NCBI RefSeq assembly: GCF_042767895.1
Contig: NC_091559.1
Span: forward strand, 12,061,390-12,078,889
DNA length: 17,500 nucleotides
Reading direction: 5' to 3'
DNA from: Penaeus vannamei
Taxonomy: Eukaryota > Arthropoda > Malacostraca > Decapoda > Penaeidae
Below, in pieces: positions 7,785 through 17,328 of the stretch (the first letter of the stretch is position 1; each line of letters starts with the position of its first letter). Position numbers and translations under genes: made by a program. Below the pieces are notes generated by a model. That model did not search any database. It was not told the DNA's origin and saw only the letters and a list, made by a program, of their open reading frames with translations.

Positions 7785-10700
7785 TTACAAGTCAAGTTTA
7801 TTTGGGGGTTTTATGACACGACCCCGCTGACTAAAGGAAGTAGGGTTTAAACAACTCTCTTTACAAGGTTCAGAGGCACTATTTTCATTGTTTCCAGGAA
7901 CTGATGATTTAACAATTTCCCCTGAGATAGATTCTCTCAAATCTTCATCAGAATCTTCATAAAGATCACTATACAATTCAAGATCATGCAACTTCTGCAC
8001 TGGTCTATTAATTACTCCTTTGTCAGTTTTTACCATGACACTCCTAATGATATTATCATTACCTGGGAATACTTCTGTTACAACACCTAATGGCCATTTT
8101 TGCCTAGGAACATAGTCTTCTCTGACAAGGACAATAGCACCTTTCTTTACATTACATTTTTGCACAAATCCCTTCACAACAGGTGGCAAGTTTCTTAGAT
8201 AATCATTGCTCCATAATTTCCAAAACTTATCAAGTAGTTGCTGGCGAATACTTTCTCGGATAATCAAATCCTTTCCGGTGATACATGAAGGTTGATCATT
8301 AACCTCGAGTTGAAGTCCAGCATTACGTCCAATGAGAAATTGTGAGGGAGTCAAAGGATTAGAAACATCAGGTTCATCTCCAACATATGTTAAGGGTCTA
8401 GAATTCACACAAGCCTCAATTTCTTGAATGGTGGTCTCTAACTCAATTTTTGACAAACATTTAACCCCTATTGTCTTCCTCAAAGCTGACTTAACAGACC
8501 TAATCAAACGCTCCCACCAACCTCCCCACCATGGAGAACGGGGAACAATGAATTTCCATTGAGGAGACAATGGTCCATATTCTTGCTGAAGTTGACGAGC
8601 TGCACTCACAAATGTTTTGGCATTATCTGAGTAAAAAACAGAAGGAAGACCTCTTCGTGCTGCAAATCTACGTATTGCAAGCATGCAATCAGAAAGAGAT
8701 AATGAATCAGTTAGTTCTAGGTGCACTGCTCTTACTACTGCACAAGTAAACAACAAAATGTACAATTTCTTTGACGGCAAATCAATACAAAAGAGAGGAC
8801 CAGCATAATCAAGACCTGTCACAGTGAAGGGAGGAGCAATCTTAACTCTTAATCCTGGTAGAGGTGCAGCAGGCTGACTACAAGCCCTAGAATCATACCT
8901 CTTACACTTAACACACATTCTACAAACAGTTTTAGCAATTCTCCTGACTCCCAAAATCCAGTAGCTGCCTCTTAAAGTAGACACAATGGTCCCTACTCCA
9001 GCATGCTTCAGAAAAATATGCTGAAATTGAACCAAGAGCTTAGCAACATGACCTGAAGGAATAATAACAGGATGTTTACTTTCAAAACTTAAATCAGCAT
9101 TCTCCAAACGTCCCTTAATTCTCAATAGGCCTTCATCATCTACAAAAGGATCTAAACTACACAAAGGAGAACCCTTTGAAGGAGATTTACCCTTTTTCAA
9201 GTCTGCAATTTCCTGAACAAAATTCTGTCTCTGTACACAGTAGAACAATTTGGTCTTGGCCACTGCTAACTCAGCAGGAGACAAGGGACCTGACATCTTC
9301 ACAGAATGAGGTCGGACATTATTAATAAATCTCATAACCCAAGCCACCACACAACGTGCCTTATTGAAGTTACTCCATCTCTCAAACTCAAATATGTTAG
9401 GAGAGTTTACAGATACACAAGAAATATTTCCTTTACTGCAACTTTCTTCAACAGGTAACTCTACAGTTTCTCCTTTATCACTTAGAGTTAAAGGTTCAGA
9501 CAACCAAGAAGGGCCATTTATCCATAAAGTAGAATTAACAAGGGGTTCGGCTAACTCCCCTCTAGACACAAGATCAACAGGATTTTCTTTACCTGGACAA
9601 TGGTACCAGTGGCATGGGGAGGTAAGACTCTGAATTTCAACAACTCTATTTGACACATACACCTTCCATCTACAAGGATTACCCTTTATCCATGCAAGAG
9701 CAACCTTTGAGTCTGTCCAACAACAATAAGTCACAGTCTTATCGAGACAGAGGGCAGACTTCACAAAATCTAAGAGTCTAGCACAAAGTAAAGCACCAAG
9801 CAATTCTAGTCGAGGTAAAGTGACCCTCTTTATAGGTGCTACCCTTGACCTTGCTACCACTAATGACACCTGGTATGTTCCATCCACAAGAGGAACTCTC
9901 AAGTACACGCAAGCTCCATACCCTTTCTCTGAAGCATCACCAAAGGCATGGAGTTCTACACCAGACAACTCTTTCCAGGACATTTCTGGGAAATAGCAAC
10001 GATTAATCTTCCAATATTTTAGAGCAGCAATGCTCTTAACCCAATTCTGAAACTTATTTTGCACCTCTTTAGGTAGTAACTCATCCCAATCAAGCCCAAG
10101 TCTCCATATGTCTTGAAAGAGGATTTTAGCATACATGACAAAGGGACTAATCAAACCAAGTGGGTCAAAAAGCCTGGCTATGAGACTAAGAATTGCTCTT
10201 TTGGTTGACACCAAATGTGTCTCCAGGTCTAAATCAATACCTTTAAAAACAAACTGATCTGACAAGGATAACCACTTCATACCTAAAACCTTTGTGGATT
10301 CATGTTCATCACCATGATCAATTTTATCATTAAACTTTGTGGCAAACAATTTACAATTTGAGTGCCATTTAGAAAGAGGGAACCCAGCTTCAGCCAAAAT
10401 TCTTTGAGCTTCTTTAAACTTCTCACAAGCTTCCTCAGCAGTGTCCGCCCCTGACAGCCAATCATCTACGTAAAGGTTTTCCTTTAACTCTTTTACTACT
10501 TCAGTATCAGGATAAGACTGTAAGTGGTATTTAATGGTGGCATTTAGCAAAAAAGGGCTACTTGTATTACCAAAGGGAACACGAACAAACCTCATCATTC
10601 TAATGGAGTCTTTGCATTTCCACAAAAAGCGATGAACATCTCGGTCTTCTGGCCGAACACAAATCTGCAAGAATGCCTTTGTAATATCAGCAGTCAATGC

Positions 10701-13133
10701 AACCTTCCACTTTCTGAAACGAACCAATACTTTCACAAGATCAGCGTTAAGTGAAGGACCAGACTCAAGACAATCATTTAAAGAAGTGCCATTATAACTA
10801 GTTGCAGAAGCATCAAAAACTGGTCTGACCTTAGTTGAAGAACTACTCTCTTTGACAACTGGACGATGAGGCATATAATATGTAGGCTGAGAACTTACAA
10901 CTTCACTTGAAGGGACTTCTTCAATTATTCCCTCTTGTTCATAATCAGTAAACACGTTAGAATATTGTTTCTGAAGCTCTGGGTCCTTATCTAACTTACG
11001 CCCTAATCCTTGCAACCTTTTCCTAGCAATTCCCTCATTATTCATAAGATTCTTCTTGCAGTCATCCGACTTCCAAGGTAAGCCTACTTCATAGCGTCCC
11101 TCTTCAAACTTAACATTTTCACAAAATTGCTTCAAAACAGGGTCTGAGGTAAATGGGCTAGGAACAGCTTCCTTTTGAGTTATGCCAACAGATTCTAAAT
11201 CCCAAAACTCACGTAAATCAGAATCTGTCACATTTCCTATACACAACATTTGTGTAGACTCACAGTTGCTGATAGTAGGAACCTTCCATGAACCAGATAA
11301 CACCCAACCAAATACAGACTTTTGGGCTACTAATCCATTACTCTGATGTGGCTTAATTTCAGGATCCATAAATCCCCAATAAGCATCCAAACCTACAAGT
11401 ATGTCTATATTCAGGTGACTATTATTCTTGTAATCATCAGCAAGTTGAAAATCAGAAAATGCATCAACCAAATTACTAGGAATACAGGGTCTAGTCAATG
11501 GTGCACAAACCTTTGGAATCTCTAAAGCCATTAAATGTTTTGCACCATGTAAACCTACTAATTGCAAGTCAAAAATATTACTCTGTTTACCTGGAGGAGA
11601 CTTACTACCTCCAAAAGCAGTATATGACACAGGTTCAGAGCTCACCCACTTGGGCTTAACTTTCTTCACAAGATTACTGGACACATAAGATCTATCAGAG
11701 CCTGTATCAAACAACAAGGTGGCTTCACAACAAGCACCTGACTCGCCAAACACTTTAACTCTAGCTGTCTGTAGCACACAGCTGGTCTTCGTCAACACAT
11801 TACACTTGCTAAGAGTCACACCAACATGATTCACTTGGGGACTGCAATTTTCAGAAGGTTCTACAATATCACTAACCTTCTGATCACTCACACTTTTTTC
11901 CATAGCCTTTTCTGTGCTTCCTGCGCCCTTTGATCTACACAGAAGAAAATTATGATTGCCATTACACTTAGAACACTTGCTTTGACAACCACTGGAAATA
12001 TGCCCCTTACTCAAACACTTGAAACACAAATGGGCAGCTTTGATTTTTTCTTCACGTTCCTTCAAAGGGAGCTTCAGGATATCCCAGCACTTCTCAGACT
12101 TGTGTTTCTTGCTGCAGAAAGCACAATAAGAAGATCCTACTTCAGATGAGGTGTGAAGAGCCGATGCAGAAGCCACTCTTCTTTTCTCCGAGTCCACAAA
12201 TCGTCGTTCAGGCTTCCCCATCCCAACGTCCGGGAAAATTTCAGATCTCTCTCGACGGCTTATCTCCTTCTGCAGGAACGTCAGCAGCCATTCCAGGTCA
12301 CCTTCATGATTTGTAGATTCCCTTGACCATTCCAATCTTATCTCTTGAGGCAGACGACCCAAGACCAATGGAGTTAACACCACGCCAAATTGTTTATTAT
12401 TAATGCCAAAGCTCTCCAAACTTCTTACATGCCAATGGAGCTGGTCTAGAAGATTCCACAGCGATTCAACATAATTTGCTCCTCTTATTTTAGGAGCTAC
12501 AGAGATATTCATTAGTGCATGAATATGTGCATTTATGATTATTTGAGGTCGGCCAAATCTGTTCTTCAATATATCACATGCAACCTTGTAATTTGGAACA
12601 GTGAGTGTTACTCCTCGGATGGCAGACAATGCTTTTCCTTGTAACACTGACTGTAAATAAGTGAACTTAGTAATAACAGGTATGTCAGTCCTGTCTATTG
12701 AGGCTGTAAATCTATCCCAAAATGACTGCCATTGGGTCAGATCACCATCATATTTGGGAAGCTCTAGCTTTGGCAGCTTTGCATCTGAGGTGCTCATACT
12801 GGAGACAGAGCCTTTGTCACTGTCACTGCCATCATTAGCTCTCTTCATTCGCATGGTGACCTCAAATCTAACATTTGTTGCAGCTTTGCGAAAATTACTT
12901 GCTTCATCAAGGTCTGCATCTAAATCATCAGGATTAACAAGTTCTACTTCAACAGCTGTCTGCGCCTCATCCAACAATATTAGCCTCTTATCAAATTCAG
13001 CAGCAACTTGATCTAACTTCTCATAATTACTGTTGTTATCATTTAAAACCTCCTGGAGGTTCTGTACAGCTCTTGTCAACCAACCTCTTGATGCAGCCCT
13101 TTTCCTCTTCAATGCTTCAAGTGACTCTGCCAT
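7785..13133 (-). CDS. BEL/Pao Gag-Pol polyprotein, intact (1782 aa)
   Basis: A single frame that makes the particle and copies and inserts the element. Gag (about 1-400) contains the Pao-type core LPKYDGDLTQWQSFW at 125-139 and three zinc knuckles: C337-C340-H344-C349, C370-C373-H378-C383 and C387-C390-H394-C399. The retropepsin-like protease has DTG at 476-478. RT spans about 765-990, with D816 in ALTADITKAFLQ and YVDD at 888-891. The Pao-specific segment includes ARLFDPLGLISPF (986-998). RNase H has D1066, E1110, D1141 and D1187. The integrase has zinc ligands H1372, H1377, C1407 and C1410, and catalytic D1442, D1503 and E1541. A C-terminal domain of the DUF5641 kind lies at about 1635-1725. 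The start is favoured by its context (ACAAACATGG) and its position 67 bp after the LTR. It ends in tandem TAA TAA. There are no frameshifts, no stops and no envelope; gag and pol are fused in one frame, as usual for the family. Confidence 0.97.
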   Translation of the reverse strand: MAESLEALKRKRAASRGWLTRAVQNLQEVLNDNNSNYEKLDQVAAEFDKRLILLDEAQTAVEVELVNPDDLDADLDEASNFRKAATNVRFEVTMRMKRANDGSDSDKGSVSSMSTSDAKLPKLELPKYDGDLTQWQSFWDRFTASIDRTDIPVITKFTYLQSVLQGKALSAIRGVTLTVPNYKVACDILKNRFGRPQIIINAHIHALMNISVAPKIRGANYVESLWNLLDQLHWHVRSLESFGINNKQFGVVLTPLVLGRLPQEIRLEWSRESTNHEGDLEWLLTFLQKEISRRERSEIFPDVGMGKPERRFVDSEKRRVASASALHTSSEVGSSYCAFCSKKHKSEKCWDILKLPLKEREEKIKAAHLCFKCLSKGHISSGCQSKCSKCNGNHNFLLCRSKGAGSTEKAMEKSVSDQKVSDIVEPSENCSPQVNHVGVTLSKCNVLTKTSCVLQTARVKVFGESGACCEATLLFDTGSDRSYVSSNLVKKVKPKWVSSEPVSYTAFGGSKSPPGKQSNIFDLQLVGLHGAKHLMALEIPKVCAPLTRPCIPSNLVDAFSDFQLADDYKNNSHLNIDILVGLDAYWGFMDPEIKPHQSNGLVAQKSVFGWVLSGSWKVPTISNCESTQMLCIGNVTDSDLREFWDLESVGITQKEAVPSPFTSDPVLKQFCENVKFEEGRYEVGLPWKSDDCKKNLMNNEGIARKRLQGLGRKLDKDPELQKQYSNVFTDYEQEGIIEEVPSSEVVSSQPTYYMPHRPVVKESSSSTKVRPVFDASATSYNGTSLNDCLESGPSLNADLVKVLVRFRKWKVALTADITKAFLQICVRPEDRDVHRFLWKCKDSIRMMRFVRVPFGNTSSPFLLNATIKYHLQSYPDTEVVKELKENLYVDDWLSGADTAEEACEKFKEAQRILAEAGFPLSKWHSNCKLFATKFNDKIDHGDEHESTKVLGMKWLSLSDQFVFKGIDLDLETHLVSTKRAILSLIARLFDPLGLISPFVMYAKILFQDIWRLGLDWDELLPKEVQNKFQNWVKSIAALKYWKINRCYFPEMSWKELSGVELHAFGDASEKGYGACVYLRVPLVDGTYQVSLVVARSRVAPIKRVTLPRLELLGALLCARLLDFVKSALCLDKTVTYCCWTDSKVALAWIKGNPCRWKVYVSNRVVEIQSLTSPCHWYHCPGKENPVDLVSRGELAEPLVNSTLWINGPSWLSEPLTLSDKGETVELPVEESCSKGNISCVSVNSPNIFEFERWSNFNKARCVVAWVMRFINNVRPHSVKMSGPLSPAELAVAKTKLFYCVQRQNFVQEIADLKKGKSPSKGSPLCSLDPFVDDEGLLRIKGRLENADLSFESKHPVIIPSGHVAKLLVQFQHIFLKHAGVGTIVSTLRGSYWILGVRRIAKTVCRMCVKCKRYDSRACSQPAAPLPGLRVKIAPPFTVTGLDYAGPLFCIDLPSKKLYILLFTCAVVRAVHLELTDSLSLSDCMLAIRRFAARRGLPSVFYSDNAKTFVSAARQLQQEYGPLSPQWKFIVPRSPWWGGWWERLIRSVKSALRKTIGVKCLSKIELETTIQEIEACVNSRPLTYVGDEPDVSNPLTPSQFLIGRNAGLQLEVNDQPSCITGKDLIIRESIRQQLLDKFWKLWSNDYLRNLPPVVKGFVQKCNVKKGAIVLVREDYVPRQKWPLGVVTEVFPGNDNIIRSVMVKTDKGVINRPVQKLHDLELYSDLYEDSDEDLRESISGEIVKSSVPGNNENSASEPCKESCLNPTSFSQRGRVIKPPNKLDL

Positions 13134-13200
13134 GTTTGTTACCTTACTTGTCCGGGCGACGACTCTATATCTAAAGCTTCCCGGGTCTGGGCACCAAAAA
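13134..13200 (-). other. 5' leader of the retrotransposon
   Basis: A 67-bp leader between the 5' LTR and the start codon, containing the primer-binding site next to the LTR. A possible splice-donor-like AG|GTAACA lies just before the ATG, but nothing requires splicing. Confidence 0.8.
13177..13196 (-). promoter_or_regulatory. tRNA primer-binding site
   Basis: In element orientation TGGTGCCCAGACCCGGGAAG begins four bases after the LTR end and starts with TGG, complementary to a tRNA CCA terminus. The implied tRNA 3' end is CCCGGGTCTGGGCACCA. I could not match it confidently to a particular tRNA. It is not the tRNA-like gene at 113-188, whose 3' end is different. Confidence 0.8.
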
Positions 13201-13552
13201 TATGGGAAACGGCCTCACGAGACCCACACTTGGTAACAAAACATGATGTAGAAGCAGGATCAAAGGGCTGGGGGTTGTTGACTGAAACAGTGCTGACCTG
13301 GCAGTGCCACGTAGTGGCCTTTATTGCAACGAGTATTCATACATAAAAATATATGTGGAAAATAAGTACCTTTTCTCTGATATAAAACTACATTAAAATA
13401 TAGTATTTCTCTAATTCAAATTCAGAAAAATATGTATTCTACTCAACAAAAATATAGATATTCTATAACGAAGAAATAAAAACAAAGGAACTGAGGGTAA
13501 ACACAGAAAACGTAATGTTCTGAGCATCAAGGGGTAACTAACATATTTAACA
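13201..13552 (-). repeat. 5' LTR, 352 bp, with the element's promoter
   Basis: Identical by eye to 7233-7584. As the upstream LTR it should hold the RNA polymerase II promoter. AT-rich TATA-like stretches occur, but I cannot pick a start site. It also carries the AATAAA (13320-13325) and the adjoining GCCAC/GTGGC hairpin. Confidence 0.94.
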
Positions 13553-13557
13553 ATCAT
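13553..13557. repeat. Target site duplication, right copy (ATCAT)
   Basis: Matches 7228-7232. It is followed by CGTTACCG, which continues the homology to the left arm (CGGTAACG at 2314-2321). Confidence 0.9.
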
Positions 13558-14872
13558 CGTTACCGTTTCATTATTGTCACGCCATCGTAATTATCATCAT
13601 TATCATTACAATTACGTTCACCATAGAGCATCCAAATTGCCAACATTAGTATAATTGATTTCATCATTACAATACTACTATCGTTATGCATATCATCATC
13701 ACTACCATTATTATCATTATTATTATCATCATTACCAGTTTCATTTTCATTATTATTATTACTACTACTATTTCTACTACTATTATTTTCTTCCTACATA
13801 GCAGGAGTGCTATTCGTATTGTCAACATCACTCTTCCACATCATCATCACACTAAAATGAATTTGTATGTTTGTTTGACAATCTCTTTCCCTCTTTCCTT
13901 TTTCTATCCATCTTCACCTCTCTCGCTCTCTCTCTCTCTCTTCTCACCTCGCACACGCACGCACACATACACACACACACACACATATGCATGTGTGTAT
14001 ATATAGAGATAAAAACACATATGTACATACGCTGAGGATACGGGGATGTGAAAAGAATACTTCCAGAATATAGTCGAGAAATGATTTCCTCTTGTTCATG
14101 ATGAATATAATTGTTTATATATGGACTTCATGATTATATAGGTTGTAATGTATTTTATTGGCAATAAGAACATTCATAAGGATTAGGCCTACTTAGCGTT
14201 AAAGATCCCTGTGTAGTTGATTGACAAGCGACAATCGTTCGTTTTCTATCATTCGTGTGTCATTTCCTTGGAGTGAAATTCAATGCAGTTACTGTAGTGT
14301 ACGTAGATTAGACGATAGCATTTCCATTGATGAGAAACATTTTGTTCATAAACATCATTGTTTTTCAGAAGAAAATGAAAGTCTTTATGTGTCTACCTCT
14401 CTCAAACTCTCCACCTTTCTCCCTCTATATATAAATATATGCATATGTCATCTTGTCGTTTTCTTTATCTGTTTCTATATTTCTCTTTCTCTGCCTGTCG
14501 CCTCTCTCTCTCCGCACTTCTTTTCTTTTTCTCCAGCTTTCTCTTACCCTACATGTGTGTATGTGCCTCTCCCTCTTCGCTTACGATGAATAGTATATGT
14601 TGTTGAAGAAGAAACTTATATGGACTAGATTTTATTGTTTCCTTTGGGTATAGATATTGTGTTCACTTTTATTTCCAGTATCATTGTGTCCTTTCCATCA
14701 AAATTAATCTGTTTTTGGGAGTGTTTCTCTTTTTAATTCCTCTTTCTCTGCATCTCTTTTTCTTTTCACTTCCCACCCCCCCTTTCTCTCTCTGTCTTTC
14801 ATTCTCTCGATCTGTTGCTGATGTTATAACAATATTTAAAATCTATTTTTGTGGGCTTTAATTCTTACTGTT
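13553..14872. repeat. Right arm, outer block, copy R1 (inverted copy of 1010-2326)
   Basis: Continues the right arm after the retrotransposon and is almost exactly colinear with the left arm (1320 against 1317 bp). Landmarks are TTGCCAACATTAGTATAATTG near 13636, AGGCCTACTTAGCGTTAAAG near 14186, and GTGGGCTTTAATTCTTACTG near 14851. The (CA)n tract at 13951-13984 mirrors 1894-1930. Open frames here are repeat-driven and not called. Confidence 0.9.
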
Positions 14873-15204
14873 ACGTTTATTATATAACATCCCAATTGTC
14901 ATTGACAGTGTAATTAATTCCATCACTTTCGTTACTTACTTTATCATCCTCACCATTATTATTGTCATTATCACTACTGAAATCATTGTAACTTCCATTA
15001 CCAAGATAATCATTTATATAATTATTATTATGCAGTTGTAAAACAGGGCAATCAGCTCGCTATTTCTTTCGCTATTTATATTCCTATGTGTATCCCTGAG
15101 GACACGGAAGGGAAAGGAATGCCTCCGGAGGATCGTCGTCGAAGGCGACTCTAGGGACCCTGACCAGCCCGCCTGCGCAGCGTGCTTGGGTTGGCCCTTT
15201 TCCT

Positions 15205-15210
<6 letters not shown>
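14873..15210. other. Extra segment with a small GC-rich island
   Basis: The first part is ATT/ATC-rich low complexity. About 15036-15080 resembles 4852-4890 (shared CGCTATTTCTTT). Positions 15090-15210 form a GC-rich stretch with no partner in the window and no recognisable frame, ending at the (GA)n tract. The left arm has no equivalent, so this was gained on the right or lost on the left. Confidence 0.55.

Positions 15211-15296
<86 letters not shown>
15211..15296. repeat. (GA)n microsatellite
   Basis: A pure 86-bp GA array. Sequence just after it (15329-15400) is a diverged inverted copy of about 700-757, the flank of the left-arm (CT)n tract. Confidence 0.97.
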
Positions 15297-15297
<1 letters not shown>

Positions 15298-15820
15298 GAA
15301 ATTGAGAAGTGGAGAGGGGGGAAGAGAGATCATTGTTTTCAATAACGTATGCATAATCTGTATTAATGTTGATTTGATTACTCATATTATTATGATAAGA
15401 GCACAATTATATATTCTAAAATCTTTGTTATATTTTCTTTTATTATTTTTGATAATTATTGTTGTTATTATGATAAATCCTCATTCTTATTATTACAATC
15501 ATAGTTATAATCAACATTATCTTTTTCTTATCAGTAGCAAAATCATTATCATTGTTATATCGTTCTTACCATTGCTGGCATTTGTTCATGGTTGCTACTT
15601 TTGTTATCACTTTTAGAATATGTTATTATTGCAGTTATCACAACCATTATCATACTCATTATTTTATATAATTATCTGTTAATAGTATTGTTATCATTAT
15701 CATTATCATTGTAGTTTTTATTATTGATAATAAAAATAATAATTATCATTATGAGCATTATTGTTATGGAAAGTCATCTTTTGAATAAACTAGTGTGTTA
15801 TGAATGTGAGATGTATGCTT

Positions 15821-15824
<4 letters not shown>
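15297..15824. other. AT-rich, ATT/ATC-rich stretch without genes
   Basis: After the short flank copy at 15329-15400 the sequence is degenerate TTAT/ATC trinucleotide low complexity. The long open frames depend on the GA tract and these repeats. Nothing else is recognisable. Confidence 0.7.

Positions 15825-15887
<63 letters not shown>
15825..15887. repeat. (TA)n microsatellite
   Basis: A pure TA array of about 63 bp, lying about 90 bp before the start of duplication copy R2. The other (TA)n tract, at 6180-6471, also borders a duplicated block. Confidence 0.97.
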
Positions 15888-15888
<1 letters not shown>

Positions 15889-15974
15889 CTATACGAGTAG
15901 AATGCTCAATGACTTTCTGTTAACAGCAATTACAATTTTTTTAGTGTACAAGTATGTACGTTTCTTTCGTAAAG

Positions 15975-16740
15975 GATTTCCTCTTGTTCATGATGAATAT
16001 AATTGTTTATATATATGGACTTCATGATTATATAGGTTGTAATGTATTTTATTGGCAATAAGAACATTCATAATGATTAGGCCTACTGAGCGTTAAAGAT
16101 CCCTGTGTAGTTGATTGACAAGCGACAGTCGTTCGTTTTCTATCATTCGCGTCTAATTCCCTTGGAGTGAAATCCAATGCAGTTACTGTAATGTACGTAG
16201 ATTAGACGATAGCATTTCCATTGATGAGAAACATTTTGTTCATAAACATCATTGTTTTTCAGAAGAAAAAAAGTCTTTAAGTGTCTTCCTCTCTCAAACT
16301 CTCCACCTTTCTCCCTCTATATATAAGTATATGCATATCTCATCTTCTCGTTTTCTTCATCTGTTTCTATATTTCTCTTTCTCTGCCTGTCGCCTCTCTC
16401 TCTCCGCACTTATTTTCTTTTTCTCCAGCTTTCTCTCACCCTACGTGTGTGCATGTGCCTCTCCCTCTTCGCTTACGATGAATAGTATATGTTGTTGAAG
16501 AAGAAACTTATATGGACTAGATTTTATTGTTTCCTTTGGGAATAGATGCTGTGTTCTCTTATATTTCCAGTATCATTGTGTCCTTTCCAGCAAAATCTGT
16601 TTTTGGGAGTGTTTCTCTTTTTATTTCATTTCTTTCTCTGCATCTCTTTTTCTTTCCACTCCCCTCCCCCTCTCTCTCTGTCTCCCTCTCTCAATCTTTT
16701 GCTGATGTTCTGGGAGTCAACCTTCATTTGATATGTTTAT
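15975..16740. repeat. Tandem duplication copy R2 (direct copy of 14083-14872)
   Basis: Begins GATTTCCTCTTGTTCATG, matching 14083 with an offset of 1892 bp, and stays colinear to about 16740 with small indels. Its end (GTCAACCTTCATTTGATATG, near 16714) matches the left arm at about 965-985 better than R1 does, so neither copy is a simple derivative of the other. Confidence 0.9.
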
Positions 16741-16748
16741 TATTTAAC

Positions 16749-17130
16749 TTAGCGTTAAAGATCCCTGCGCAGTTGATTGACAAGCTACAGTCGTTCGTTT
16801 TCTATCATTCGTGTCTAATTCCCTTTTTCTCCAGCTCTCTCTCTACCTGTGTGATTATGCCTTTCTCTCTTTCCTTACGATAAATATGTTACAGTGTTGA
16901 AGAAGAAACTTATATGGACTATTTATTATTGTTTCTGTTGGGAATAGATACTGTGTTCACTTTTATTTCCAATATCATTTTGTCCTTTTCAGCAAAATGA
17001 ATTATGTTTTGGGAGTGTTTCTCTATTTCTATACATATGTTTTTCTTTCCACTTCTCCATTCTCTAACCCCTCCTCTAACGCTATCTCTCTCTCTCTCTC
17101 TCTCTCTACATCTTCATTTAATATGTTTGC
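16749..17130. repeat. Third, internally deleted copy R3
   Basis: Restarts at TTAGCGTTAAAGATCCC and repeats the landmarks of R1 and R2, but jumps from TCTAATTCCC straight to TTTCTCCAGC (near 16815-16830), losing roughly 250 bp found in the other copies. It then follows them through GAAGAAACTTATATGGACTA (16901-16920) to about 17130. Confidence 0.85.
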
Positions 17131-17236
17131 TTCTTCTCTAAATACGTTTTCACGATGATTTTCTCCCATTTTCCTAGGTCACCATTCAAGTTTTAAAATT
17201 ATTTTAAATTCAAGGTCAAAAATAGCCAACGTCTCG

Positions 17237-17328
<92 letters not shown>

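Larger units (their letters stand above)
7233..13552 (-). mobile_element. Complete BEL/Pao-type LTR retrotransposon, 6320 bp
   Basis: Transcribed right to left. In element order it has the 5' LTR (13201-13552), a primer-binding site, a short leader, one gag-pol frame (7785-13133), about 190 bp of 3' noncoding sequence, a purine-rich tract and the 3' LTR (7233-7584), flanked by 5-bp ATCAT duplications. Classification as BEL/Pao rests on the Pao-type Gag, the DTG protease upstream of RT, the Pao-specific region after RT, and RNase H followed by an HHCC/DDE integrase with the family's C-terminal domain. There is no envelope frame. The frame is unbroken and the LTRs match along their whole length by eye, so the copy is young and may still be active. 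It inserted into an ATT/ATC-rich part of the palindrome's right arm. Confidence 0.96.

Noticed and set aside
12661..13011. 116-codon plus-strand frame, with other plus-strand frames under the polyprotein
   Set aside because: Antisense shadows of the conserved minus-strand gag-pol frame.
14083..17130. CRISPR-like array because of repeated blocks
   Set aside because: The units are about 400-1900 bp, diverged and adjoining, with no short repeats or spacers of regular length.
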